From NCBI GenBank assembly GCA_004352715.1, contig SCFE01000102.1, forward strand, positions 714,546 to 778,545: a stretch of 64,000 bases of DNA, written 5' to 3'. The stretch is from Hofstenia miamia (lineage: Eukaryota; Xenacoelomorpha; Acoela). Below the pieces are notes generated by a model. That model was not told the DNA's origin. It ran no database searches and saw only the letters and a program-made list of their open reading frames with translations. Positions 21,651 through 31,911 of the stretch are shown here, in pieces. Position 1 is the first letter of the stretch, and every line of letters begins with the position of its first letter. The position numbers and the translations under genes are program-made.

Positions 21651-22399
21651 TTACAAGACGACTACGCGCTCTAAATTCTATTTTACAACTGCCATATTAC
21701 TACAAATATCAGACGACAATCATTAAATATTTGCACAATACTAAATACCACGTCTCAACATTAAACATTATCCAGTCCTCATAGAATGAATTTGTCATAT
21801 TTTATTAACAAAAATTAAGAAATATGTTAGTACCACTCTTTGAAGAAACAAAATTTCATGTGATCAAAGTTTTGCATGAGATTTCAGACAATCACAATTT
21901 TGATATTTCTTAAGATATGTGGTTGGCGGTGCAATTTTTGCAGTTCCAATAAGAATAGGGTTAATCCGTCGTTTCATTAACCCGCTACCACTTTTCAGGC
22001 ATAAAATACTAGGTTTTTGGTAGCTTGGTCCAATAAACTAATCTCATAATGTGAACTTTATTCCAATAGTATTATTCTATGCAATATATATATATATATT
22101 ACGAGTCTCTAAAAGTTAAATGGAAGATCTAATCAATCTCATTGCATTGAATTAAACTTTCCCTCAAGTTCAAGCAAAAACTCAGGTAGAATGTCATACG
22201 TTTTCTTAATTGAGAAAAGTGAAAAGCTAGTGGATGTATTTAAATTAGATTTGCTTGACAGTGGAAAGTCAACCAAAGGGAACAAGACTACGAGAGATTA
22301 CAATTGCCAAAGTGATTTATGCAAAACGTATGACTGACCAATATAAGCCTTGAAGGTTAAGAAGGTTACAGAAGATATTAATGTATGTAAGAGCCATAC
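21651..22399. other. gene-free DNA between the gypsy element and CFAP99
   Basis: The part next to Gag is probably gypsy LTR (5' LTR end at ~21,649). A short (TA)n tract lies at 22,085-22,101. I could not find the missing C-terminal exon(s) of CFAP99 here. A 48-codon plus-strand ORF at 22,191 (MSYVFLIEKSEKLVDVF...) has no recognised relative. Confidence 0.3.
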
Positions 22400-22607
22400 C
22401 AGCTATCCGCCGCTGTTCGATCAGAGCCATCTCTTCCTGCATATCCTGATCACGCATCTTTTGCTGCCATGCCAAAAAGTTGGAAGCATCGAATTCGCCA
22501 GATTGTAAGCGCTGAAGTCGTTCTATTTCGGAATCTTCTTTCTTCTGAAAGTGAAACCCTTCTCGCAAGATTGCAGCAGCATTTAGTTTAACGGCAACGT
22601 CATTTGT
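22400..22607 (-). CDS. CFAP99: CFAP99 exon 8 (last one found)
   Basis: Acceptor ATTCTAG|ACAAAT, donor GCTG|GTATGG, ending in phase 1. Contains VAVKLNAAAILREG, FDASNFLAWQQKMRDQDMQE and EQRRIAG. The family continues with a KLSxEEAxLAR helix that should be in the next exon, which I did not find down to the gypsy element. Confidence 0.8.
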
Positions 22608-25600
22608 CTAGAATTACGTAATCCATTACCGAAATTAATATTCTATTACAAAATACGTCAATTGATTTTAAATTGACTATCAGACATATATTCTATAATG
22701 ACTTTAACAAATTAAATAAAGCTACTTTGAACAACTGCATAGTCTCTGTTTTCATTATAATGGTGTACATTAAACACAACCGCTAATTGACGATTTTGTA
22801 CAATTGTAGTGAGAACAACTAAATAATTTTATCAACCACAGATTAATAACATCTTGAAAGCCTCCTTTATAGTAAAATGCAAATTTCTAAAATCATTTAT
22901 TCAAAACCGCATTTTGCAGAAATTTAGAACAATCAAATCCATACATCGTCAAGTGAACCTAAGATGTCATTACCATTTTCTTTGGAGGATCACGACACTT
23001 GGACATATTAAATCTCAGCTTTGAATCTTCTTCTTCCTTTATTTTTTCAATTGTTTTCTAAGTGGATAGTCAACATAAGTGAAACAATGAAAGGCTTACC
23101 AAAGCCTTTTCAGATTTGGTCATTGATGCGCACGAGAACTGTGTTGCGTTTGCTTCCATCAATCGCTCCTAAATTATTATAGAATCACAATTAAGATTTT
23201 AAAATTTAAAGAACAAGATGTTAATCAATGCAGACAAAAGTTTGCCTATGGAAATAGTGAACTAATGAAGCAATTACCTCTGCAATCTGCTTATTTTTTT
23301 GCTTTTTTTCGACAAGTTTTACATCTACAGTGGGCTGTTTGTAAGTAGTTTCGGGAACATCCCGCGCTGGAGCCATTTGTGGAATTGGCTTTGGCTCTGG
23401 AACATTACGAGGTTTTGTATTAGTAAGCTTAAATGGCTCAATAACAGTGGCTGGTTTCTTTGATTCAAACTTGCTTGTAAACTGCTGTTGTTCTTCCAAC
23501 ATCGATTCTTGCATGGATTTAAATAAGTTGGTCAAATATTCGAAATTTCTAAATTAAAGATTCATCAAGTATTTCATAAAATAACAGTGATTTGTGCTTA
23601 AGGCATCTTTCATTTTTTGCCCAGTTATATTATTTCCAAGAATCGAAAACCTATTTTTCTGTAATGTTTTCGTAGTCATTAAGAAAGTTTGTGAAAAATT
23701 TAGCTTTTAGATACTCCTGATTTTCGTCATTGATCAGCGGAAATATTAAACATCTCTTTCTTTAAATCTAAATTATATTCTCACGTGAAGCAATAAAAGT
23801 ACTACTGATTCTGTTTTCTTCAACAGTACTTATTTGCTTCGGATTTTATAGTAAAATTAAGTGAATTTTGCAAAACAGACTGCAGTTTATTTCTAAAGCG
23901 TGTTCAACTTAAAAATTACTGTTTAAAACTCCAATCAGTCAAAACTCTAAAGTAAATTTCATATTAGATTTATTCCTATCATCTAATATGTTTCAGAAGA
24001 TTGAGTCAGTTGATTAAAAATAACAATGATAAAGTCATCTCCCAATTAGATCTGTATATTGATTTACAGGCTATACCTATGTAGTGCAAACTTCACTGGG
24101 AATTATATTTCCTAAAGCCTATTTCCAAGAAATGCCAATTTAAAAGAAGATTAAAGTCTGTTTCCAAATTTTGACAAACAGTAAAAATACAAAATGGTCA
24201 TACATACTTTAGTAAAGGACGAAGTAGATGCTCATTCACAAACTCTTCTTCATAGATTTTCTTCCATTCATCATTCATCCAAGTCATTATATTTGTTCTG
24301 TTTAAGAAAAAATTGAAAAACTAAACGTTAAATTTTCAAAATCAAAAACCATTTGTTCCATACCTTTATGATTTTTTGTTTATTTTGACTTGCTATTAAT
24401 GAGTAGTACACATCTGTACCGAGATCATCAATACGAAAAAGCGTGAGGTATATAACAACTAAACAGATTATGCTTCGATTAGAAGTCCTGAAGAACAAAA
24501 CAATTTAATAACTGAAATCTCAATAATTCATAAATATTGTTACGTACATTAATCTACAAAATGTTCAATTTCATAGATGAACATTAGGAAACTTTTCAAG
24601 TGCAAAATTTAAATTGAATTAGTAAAATTTCTTTGTAAAGTGTAATTGATACGGATGAAAAATATTCTAAAAATTTTGCAATGTATAGAAAATTGAGAAA
24701 GTGACACAATTTTTTTATAATTTACATATCAAACTACTTTCCATGTTTAGAGATATTCGAAAACAAAACATACGCAAATTAGGTATTGCAAATTCGTGTG
24801 TAAAAATTATATTTATTTGGTATTTCCTAGCAAAGAAATTATACTAAGCAAGAATTAGAAGTTTTCAATAAGCACAAATTCTATTGAACAAGGCCACGTG
24901 TTTCTCGATATGTGGTTTCATTCATCTATTCAGGAATTTTACGAATGACAATTCTTTTAACAATGTCATTTTCCAGTTGTCGAAGAAATCTAATGTGTTA
25001 CAGGCTGCCTGTCATCAGATAATTTCATGTTGATAGATCAGTTAAGATATTAAAATTGCAACAATCTGGTAATTGGTAATTATCATGATTGAAATATGCA
25101 TAAAAGTATAAAAAACTTATACTATGAGAAATAGCTTGAAAATCAGCTACTTTAAAAAATGAACCGAAATCCTCAAGCCTTTTGAATTAGTATAATTCAA
25201 TACACACAAAAAAGTAAAGATGATATCCAAAGGACGCTGGTATGATATTGGTAAAAATCCTTTTTAAGCAATTTAGTTTCAAAGTTAGCTAAAAACTTTA
25301 ATTATGTGGAAAATAATTTGTATGCTTTTGCCAATATTGAAAAATAGATCGGGATTAAAATAATGTAATTGATTTTGAATTTCCATTATTAATTATGATG
25401 TAGGCATACACAACCAGAAAATAAAAACAAGTCAAGTTTTACGGCAGCGAGGACAGTCACAGGAGATGAAATAGGAGCAAATGGAAGAGTAGGCGAAGTT
25501 GGAGAAGGGCTCAGCAAAGAAGAAGGCCATCAAAGATTTCTTGAAGCTCGGTGGTGGGGAAAAGAAATCAATCGCTGTTGGAGGGTTGCGAGTCAAAATG

Positions 25601-27822
25601 TAATTAGCAGCAGTACAGGCACGATTGAAAAACGAGTAAAGGGTGCGATGTTTCTTTGTACGACGAATGGAGAAGGTGACAACATCATCAGAGCGAGTGC
25701 AGCAGGAATTAGAGAACTTAATGAAATCAAAAGGATCAAGATCCAATTTGCGAGTCAGTAGTCGATTGAACAGAAGGAGATCACAGGCATGGAAGTAGAG
25801 TGACAGCGGGAGAGTGGAGAATTTCAGCAGAGCGTCTTTATAGTCCAAAGAGGAAATCCATTTGAAAGCGCGTTTCTGGAAACGTTCCATGGAGTGGAAC
25901 AAAGCACGAGAAGGCCACCAACAAGGAGACGCGTAGAGAAGAATGGCGCGAGGAATGGACTTGAACAAAGAGAGTTTCACAGCGGACGAGGTATTAAAAG
26001 GAACATTACGGAAAAGGGCAAATAGCGAGGAATTAGCTTTGCGGAGACGCAAAGACACATGTCCAGTCCAATTTAAGTTTGCAGCAAGTTGAACTCCAAG
26101 ATGAGTGTGATGAGGCGCAAAGTTCACAGGTAGAGGCAAATCAGAAGGGGGAGCCACAGAAAAGGAAATACCACATGTCTTGGTAGTGCTAAAATCGAGA
26201 TGGTTGACAGAGGACCAAGTAGACAAGTGCTCAAGATCAGAAAAAATGTTCGAAGCAAAAGACCAACCAAAATCAAAAATCACAGTGTCGTCGACATACA
26301 ACAGGCAAGACGAGTTGAGAACAGAATGAGGGAGGTCGTTAATGGCAACGAGGAAGAAAAGAACAGCAAACACTGAGCCTTGAGGGGCACCACTAGTAAC
26401 GGGGACAGGAGAAGAGATAGACGAGTTGATTTTGACACACTGGTGGCGATTGGTCAGGTAAGACTGGAACAATTCGATGAAATCCACATCAAAACCAAAT
26501 AAACGTAACTTGTCAAGCAGAATGGAATGAGGGAGGCGATCAAACGCTTTTGAGATGTCAAGAAAGATAATACAACCAGGATCATTACTATCAGAGTGAA
26601 AGTAGCAGTTTTCGCTCAGAGTGAGAAGGTTAGTAATCGTAGAGCGACCAGGAAGGTTGCCATGCTGAGAAGAAGAGATGAGGTGACGAATTTTTGGGAA
26701 TACATAACGAAAAACAAGGCGTTCAAAGATGATAGACAGTCGAGATAGAATAGCTATTGGGCGGTAGGACGTGACCTGCGAGGAGGGAAGCTGATTAGAT
26801 TTTAACAGCGGAGAAATCCAAGATGCCTTCCAACAGGCGGGATAGCGCTTAGTGGAGCAAATGAAGGAGCAAAGATGCTTTAAATGGATAGAAAGCGTGG
26901 AGGAGGTTTCATGAATTACAAAGGAAGGAACACCGTCAGGATAACAAGGACCAGACAACTTGCAAGATTTAAGCATGAGAGAGATATCATGGGCGCTGAA
27001 GACCATATCACAAAGTCGGATTAGCGGGGAGGCAGCAGGCGGACCAGGGCACATGGAGACAGGTACAGAGAAGTTAGAGCAAAATACGCGTTGAACAGAT
27101 AAGCTTTTCTCCAACTAAAAATAATCAACATTATCTGTTCCTGCGTTTAATAGACACTCATGCGATTTGAGGAGTTACTTAACGGCTTTCTCAAACCAGT
27201 CCTAAGTAAATTTTCAACTAATATCTAGTTCACTTAAACAAATATTTACAGCCTTTTAAAATTAAATGCGTCAATAGTCAACAAGAAGGAACTTCAATCA
27301 ACTCAGAATGATACAATATTAAAGGGATGGCGAGCACTAATAGCAGCATAGTATTGCTCTACAACATGCGTACAGAGTGAATTACATAGGAATATACAAT
27401 TAATATATGATGCAAATTGAATTTTATCTCTGAAGCGAAACATGAGCTGAATAATGGGATCTGTTTATATAATGAATATTTGAAGTAAAGGTGTCCAGCT
27501 AATTAGAACAAATGATTTAAAGATTACTGAAGTATATATGACGATCTGAAGGTAGTGATTTTTCACCATCCGTAGCATAAAAAACATCAAGAACAACTTT
27601 CATTATTTTCTTAAATCGAATACAGTTTCCAAAAACTTCAAGAACGAAAACGCGTGAATGTTCGTCTTTAACCTAAAACATAATGTTTCACAAATAATGT
27701 GAAAAAATTCTTACGTCATTTAGCTCGAAAAACTCTTCTGCATGACTGTCGGCACTAACATTGTTGTCTTTAAATGTTTTTAAAATATCAACACATAATG
27801 CAAATAACTTTGACGCATTCAT
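22400..27822 (-). CDS. CFAP99: cilia- and flagella-associated protein 99, eight exons, 3' end not found
   Basis: Exons on the minus strand: 27822-27715, 27672-27528, 24487-24364, 24320-24208, 23548-23278, 23168-23100, 23057-22974, 22607-22400. All have AG/GT borders and the phases agree, except between exons 2 and 3 (see findings). About 374 residues are recovered; animal CFAP99 proteins are ~460, so ~80 C-terminal residues are missing. Matches recalled for the family: FVLEVFGNCIRFKKIMKVVLDVFYATDG, IYLTLFRIDDLG, NIMTWMNDEWKKIYEEEF, PRNVPEPKPIPQMAPARDVP, and VKLNAAAILREG...DFxxFLxWQxKM...EQRRIAG. The protein is predicted cytosolic/axonemal, largely helical in its C-terminal half, and is associated with motile cilia or sperm flagella. 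A LINE sits in intron 2. Assignment is by pattern recall, not alignment. Confidence 0.8.
22974..23057 (-). CDS. CFAP99: CFAP99 exon 7
   Basis: 28 codons, phase 0 at both ends: acceptor CACTTAG|AAAACA, donor AAAATG|GTAATG. Reads KTIEKIKEEEDSKLRFNMSK then CRDPPKKM. Confidence 0.75.
23100..23168 (-). CDS. CFAP99: CFAP99 exon 6
   Basis: 23 codons, phase 0 at both ends: acceptor ATTTAG|GAGCGA, donor GCTTTG|GTAAGC. Reads ERLMEANATQFSCASMTKSE. Confidence 0.75.
23278..23548 (-). CDS. CFAP99: CFAP99 exon 5 (Pro-rich linker)
   Basis: Acceptor AATTTAG|AAATTT, donor GCAGAG|GTAATT. Contains NFEYLTNLFKSMQESMLEEQ, then the Pro/basic linker TKPRNVPEPKPIPQMAPARD and TTYKQPTVDVKLVEKKQKNK, which is the most recognisable CFAP99 feature. 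Confidence 0.8.
24208..24320 (-). CDS. CFAP99: CFAP99 exon 4, after a 43-nt intron
   Basis: Acceptor CGTTTAG|TTTTTC gives FFNFFLNRTNIMTWMNDEWK in phase 0. A later AG (24,298) would give a stop within nine codons. The resulting intron (24,321-24,363) is only 43 nt. Donor is CTAAA|GTATGT, phase 2. Confidence 0.75.
24364..24487 (-). CDS. CFAP99: CFAP99 exon 3
   Basis: Acceptor TTCTTCAG|GACTTC, donor ATAAAG|GTATGG. Reads SNRSIICLVVIYLTLFRID, corresponding to the family's hydrophobic CYLAxFxLxELG segment. It needs two bases from the previous exon, but exon 2 supplies one. Confidence 0.75.
24488..25431. other. CFAP99 intron 2, left part
   Basis: AT-rich, no repeats recognised. A very short missing exon whose length is 1 modulo 3 would have to lie in this intron (24,488-27,527) to reconcile the reading frame. 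Confidence 0.3.
25432..27114 (-). CDS. LINE reverse transcriptase ORF, 560 codons open, in CFAP99 intron
   Basis: Continuous frame with all RT blocks: SGPCYPDGVPS, SYRPIAILSRLSIIFERLV, SSQHGNLPGRST, IIFLDISKAFDRLPH, TSGAPQGS and LLYVDDTVIF (catalytic YVDD), then a THLGVQL thumb block and a C-terminal CDCPRCRK zinc-knuckle-like end. No endonuclease lies upstream (a stop precedes the start), so it is probably a 5'-truncated LINE. Its G+C content is clearly higher than that of its surroundings, which suggests a recent arrival. It has the same orientation as CFAP99. The block usually reading GPLLF is VFAVLFF, a possible weakening. No target-site duplication was found. Confidence 0.8.
   Translation of the reverse strand: MEKSLSVQRVFCSNFSVPVSMCPGPPAASPLIRLCDMVFSAHDISLMLKSCKLSGPCYPDGVPSFVIHETSSTLSIHLKHLCSFICSTKRYPACWKASWISPLLKSNQLPSSQVTSYRPIAILSRLSIIFERLVFRYVFPKIRHLISSSQHGNLPGRSTITNLLTLSENCYFHSDSNDPGCIIFLDISKAFDRLPHSILLDKLRLFGFDVDFIELFQSYLTNRHQCVKINSSISSPVPVTSGAPQGSVFAVLFFLVAINDLPHSVLNSSCLLYVDDTVIFDFGWSFASNIFSDLEHLSTWSSVNHLDFSTTKTCGISFSVAPPSDLPLPVNFAPHHTHLGVQLAANLNWTGHVSLRLRKANSSLFALFRNVPFNTSSAVKLSLFKSIPRAILLYASPCWWPSRALFHSMERFQKRAFKWISSLDYKDALLKFSTLPLSLYFHACDLLLFNRLLTRKLDLDPFDFIKFSNSCCTRSDDVVTFSIRRTKKHRTLYSFFNRACTAANYILTRNPPTAIDFFSPPPSFKKSLMAFFFAEPFSNFAYSSICSYFISCDCPRCRKT
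27528..27672 (-). CDS. CFAP99: CFAP99 exon 2
   Basis: Acceptor TTTTAG|GTTAAAG. Codes for VKDEHSRVFVLEVFGNCIRF and then KVVLDVFYATDGEKSL, a strongly family-like block. The donor CTTCA|GTAATC leaves phase 1. Confidence 0.75.
27715..27822 (-). CDS. CFAP99: CFAP99 exon 1
   Basis: 36 codons from ATG (27,822-27,820) to AATGAC|GTAAGA, phase 0. Begins MNASKLFALCVDILKTF and ends HAEEFFELND, matching the N-terminal helix of the family. An AG lies just 5' of the ATG, so a non-coding exon could precede it. Confidence 0.7.
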
Positions 27823-28660
27823 TCTAAAATTATAATGAATATCAAATAACCTACAAACACAACAAGTATGTATACGCAGTTTATTTTGAAGTCACAATAT
27901 TCTAAACATCGAGCTGTGTTTATTTGGATAACAAATCCGCGAGGGACATGCCTAAACAGCAAATATTTTAAAGGAACGCTTAACAAATTTTCATCCACGT
28001 ACATCAGGTGATGTATATTGAATGTCTGCCAAAATTAAGCTGAAATGGGAAATTCTTGACATTTAATCGAACAAAAATTCTAATGAAAATATGATTATCA
28101 GGATTTTTTGTGATTATGATATGCTGACCTCTACTATTAATTAATACAACTCACTGTGCTGAGCGTGGAATATTTTTTAGTGTACCAATACATAGCATAT
28201 TTAAAACTCACAATAAATTTCTATTTATCTTTTATCAATAACAACTTTATTAGGCTCTGTTCAGTATTGAGTGCTGTGTAGAATGTACAATTATAATGCT
28301 TTTCGGATGATGTCAATTTAGAATGGCACGATCTCAAAAACCTGAAACCATGTGTTTACCAACATGTGTTATTTTAAAATGTATTTAAAATGTTTGCGGT
28401 GCTATTACTCTTAAATATTGAAAGAAAGGAAAGGTCTTGTTTTAATAAAGACTTAATCTAAGTTGCTAAAATTGGAATGGATATCACCCTTTTCTATACA
28501 TAATTATTAGATCATCCTCAAACCCCAAATTATTTATCCTTATAGTGATGATCTAATCTGCCTCCCTTTTAGCCAAGAGAACACGAAAAAGAGAAAAAAA
28601 GATTCTGCTTTATCGGTCGTATCATCATTCAAACGAACGATAATATTCGTTTTTAATGAC

Positions 28661-28661
<1 letters not shown>
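27823..28661. other. upstream flank of CFAP99
   Basis: No coding sequence or clear core promoter recognised. A run of AAAAAGAGAAAAAAAG lies near 28,585. Confidence 0.3.
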
Positions 28662-28709
<48 letters not shown>

Positions 28710-28935
28710 TCTAATAAAACAATATACATTAGGGGAAGGTAATACACTTCATGCATTCGAAACATACATCCAACATTGAGCACCTACACAAACATTCACA
28801 CAAACATTGATTATATTATTATATATTGTACATATTAATTTGTAGTAATTTATTTGCTTATATTTTATTTTTCTTTTGTCATGTGTTAGTTTGTAGAATT
28901 TTGTATACATTAAGCAATAAATTTGCTTTGACTCT
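28662..28935 (+). mobile_element. LINE 3'-end fragment flanked by (ATT)n, copy 1
   Basis: A 47-bp (ATT)n tract is followed by TCTAATAAAACAATATACAT and ~225 bp ending GCAATAAATTTGCTTTGACT at the n at 28,936. It includes a polyadenylation-like AATAAA 15 bp before the end. The same sequence recurs at 29,019-29,262 and, inverted, at 5,841-5,912. It is a truncated 3' end of a non-LTR element with a microsatellite tail. Confidence 0.7.
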
Positions 28936-29018
28936 NGCTTTCATCACATATCAATTAAATTGTGGAATAATTTAGATTATGAAACGCGAATAGAAAAAAA
29001 CTATAAAAAATTTAGAAT

Positions 29019-29285
29019 ATTATTATTATTATTATTTCTAATAAAACAATATACATTAGGGGAAGGTAATACACTTCATGCATTCGAAACATACATCCAA
29101 CATTGAGCACCTACACAAACATTCACACAAACATTGATTATATTATTATATATTGTACATATTAATTTGTAGTAATTTATTTGCTTATATTTTATTTTTC
29201 TTTTGTCATGTGTTAGTTTGTAGAATTTTGTATACATTAAGCAATAAATTTGCTTTGACTCTTATATTATTATTATTATTATTAA
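29019..29285 (+). mobile_element. LINE 3'-end fragment flanked by (ATT)n, copy 2
   Basis: Identical by eye to copy 1 over ~225 bp. It starts with a shorter (ATT)n tract and ends TTTGACTCT followed by (TAT)n at 29,263-29,285. Here both microsatellite sides are visible. The 83 bp between the n at 28,936 and this copy is unrelated. Confidence 0.7.
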
Positions 29286-30328
29286 ACAATAATAAAACAG
29301 TTTAAGCTTTTCTCGTAAATGTACAGTAATTTCATTATGGACTGTCGTAATTAGAAGATTTTAAGAGCAGCAAAATATAAAGATAATGTAGGAATTTATG
29401 AATAATAATAAAATGATGTCAGACTTGTGAGCTATTGAATTATTAAATTTCTAAAGCAAATACAACAATTTCTGAATGCTAAATTCTAATGCCATTAGGA
29501 AAATATGAATTGACTATAGAAATACAGAGAATGATGTAAATTAATCTTAACTAGAAACAGTATTAACCTTTTAAGGATTATTTGATAATTATAGTTTCTA
29601 TATTGCAAAATATAGTTAGCATCCTAAAACACATCTCACTAGAAATTGATAATGTATTTATAAAAACAGATAAGGCCATCAATTAACGTAGGCCGCATTA
29701 CACTTGGCGCGTTTGAAAAATCCGCCATATGTCGAAAAGCAAACGGAATATGTTTGCTGTTCTAGGGAAACTAAATCATTTTAACGTTGTATTAAGAAAT
29801 ATATCTGGTGTATTGACTAAAATTGACAACATTGTGGCAGCAAATCAGCAGAATAAAATTTCATTTAAACTATTTGCCAATTTGTCCCATTGCATGTAAC
29901 GCCATTTTTGCTTCCACAGCAACAAAATTGAATGCAATAATAAACCTAAATAACACTAGACATTGAATTACTCAACCAGAGTTTGAAATATTGCATTTAA
30001 AAATTTTTTATTAAAATTCAAAATTTAAAAAGGTAGGGAATTGCTTTTTGATCAAATGTATTTGAAAACCACTTATAATAGGCTACCAAACTCTAAAAAT
30101 TGAACATTTTCCAAATTTAAACAATTCAAAATACATCATACAATGCTGTGATGTTGAAAGTAAGCTTGCAAAAATTTGGAAAGGTATGAATGCACTATGG
30201 GCAGGATGTCTTACAAAATATTTAAACATTGTAAAATATTTTGTGTAGGTTGGTATTTTATCAACATGTGAAATCCTGAAGCCAACAGCTGTCAGAAAAA
30301 TGTAACTATGGTAATCACTCTTATCCAA
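29286..30328. other. gene-free AT-rich DNA with a repeat end
   Basis: Nothing coding. From ~30,141 the sequence is duplicated at 30,977 onward. Around 30,245-30,290 it contains TTGGTATTTTATCAACATGT, a diverged MITE family B terminus. Confidence 0.35.
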
Positions 30329-30733
30329 GGTTGGTTCTTAAATCTGTCAATTCATAATCTTATGGCTGTCAGAATTTATCTTACAACTGTCAGAAAAAGT
30401 CGTTGTTGTTTAAAATGAGCTAAATTGGGACATGGCTTAAGAGACATCTAGTAAAAATGGTAACTATATGAGAAAGGCATTAAAATAACATTTCACTTGC
30501 TTCCTACATATATTATTTTCTAAATTTCTCAAAGGTTTAACATTAATCAATTACTCAAACTTCAAAAGCTATTTTATAATTTTTAAGTATTTTACTATTT
30601 ACCAAATTGATAATGTTTTTTGATTAATGCTATTGGCTAAAAGTGATTTCCATAGTTACATCTTTTTCTGACAGCTGTAAGATAAATTCTGACAGCCATA
30701 AGATTATGAATTGACAGATTTAAGAATCAACCC
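30329..30733. mobile_element. MITE family A, copy 1 (~405 bp)
   Basis: Inverted termini of about 70 bp: GGTTGGTTCTTAAATCTGTC on the left and its complement, ending AGATTTAAGAATCAACCC, on the right. Both carry ATTCATAATCTTATGGCTGT and TTATCTTAC blocks. There is no ORF. The left flank is TTATCCAA and the right flank differs, so the target duplication is not preserved on the right. Confidence 0.8.
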
Positions 30734-30734
30734 A

Positions 30735-30974
30735 GGATTAATATGTCTCTCAAAACATCTAGCAGGAATGAGTGTTAAGTATACGGGACGATAGCTTTTA
30801 TTGATTGAAGGATCAGCACTAGCGCTCTTTATCATGGCACCACTGTTGCAAATTTCCGCATTTGGGGGTGGTCTTCATTTTCAATTACAGAATTAAATAT
30901 TCGAGCAAAAATATATGAAAGCTCTTTGTGAAAAGTTTTAAACAGCGGCCCAAAGAAAATTGTCATGACAATAG
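30735..30974 (-). pseudogene. LINE reverse transcriptase N-terminal fragment
   Basis: Minus strand: LFKTFHKELSYIFARIFNSV followed by HPQMRKFATVVP, a frameshift with stops, then SASADPSINKSYRPVYLTLI and ARCFERHINPG. This is the LINE RT opening (L..IFN.S......P..WK.A.V.PI.K......YRP.SL......FER.I). It ends at the n at 30,975. Confidence 0.65.
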
Positions 30975-31164
30975 NACAATGCTGTGATGTTGAAAGTAAG
31001 CTTGCAAAAATTTGGAAAGGTATGAATGCACTATGGGCAGGATGTCTTACAAAATATTTAAACATTGTAAAATATTTTGTGTAGGTTGGTATTTTATCAA
31101 CATGTGAAATCCTGAAGCCAACAGCTGTCAGAAAAATGTAACTATGGTAATCACTCTTATCCAA

Positions 31165-31591
31165 GGTTGGTTCTTAAATCTGTCAATTCATAATCTTATG
31201 GCTGTCAGAATTTATCTTACAACTGTCAGAAAAAGTTGTTGTTGTTTAAAATGAGCTAAATTGGGACATGGCTTAAGAGACATCTTGTAAAAATGGTAAC
31301 TATATGAGAAAGGCATTAAAATAACATTTCACTTGCTTCCTACATATATTATTTTCTAAATTTCTCAAAGGTTTAACATTAATCAATTACTCAAACTTCA
31401 AAAGCTATTTTATAATTTTTAAGTATTTTACTATTTACCATATTGATAATGTTTTTTGATTAAATTGATAATGTTTTTTGATTAATGCTATTGGCTAAAA
31501 GTGATTTCCATAGTTACATCTTTTTCTGACAACTGAAAGATAAATTCTGACAGCCATAAGATTATGAATTGACAGATTTAAGAACCAACCC
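31165..31591. mobile_element. MITE family A, copy 2, with perfect 8-bp target duplication
   Basis: Same termini as copy 1 (GGTTGGTTCTTAAATC / GATTTAAGAACCAACCC reversed). Flanked by TTATCCAA at 31,157-31,164 and again at 31,592-31,599. Eight-bp duplications are used by hAT, P and Merlin elements. There is a small internal duplication of AATTGATAATGTTTTTTGAT at ~31,440-31,480. Confidence 0.85.
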
Positions 31592-31911
31592 TTATCCAAT
31601 AGCATTAATCAAAAAGCATTATCAATATGGTAAACAGTAAAATAATTAAAAATATTAAAATACCTTTTGAAGTTTAAGCAATTGATTAATGTGAAACCTT
31701 TGAAAAATTTAGAAAATTATATATGTAGGAAGCAAGTGAAATGTTATTTTAATGCCTTTCTCAAATAGATACTATTTTATCTAGATGTCTCTTAAGCAAT
31801 GTCCCAATAAAGCTCATTTTAAACAATAACAACTTTTTCTGACAGTTGTAAGATAAATTCTGACAGCCATAAGATTATGAATTGATGAATTGAAAGATTT
31901 AAGAACCAACA
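31592..31911. mobile_element. MITE family A, partial copy in opposite orientation
   Basis: Its interior is the reverse complement of copies 1 and 2 (for example AATGCCTTTCTCAAATAGAT and GGAAGCAAGTGAAATGTTAT). It ends TTTAAGAACCAAC at 31,911; the other terminus is missing. Confidence 0.65.
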
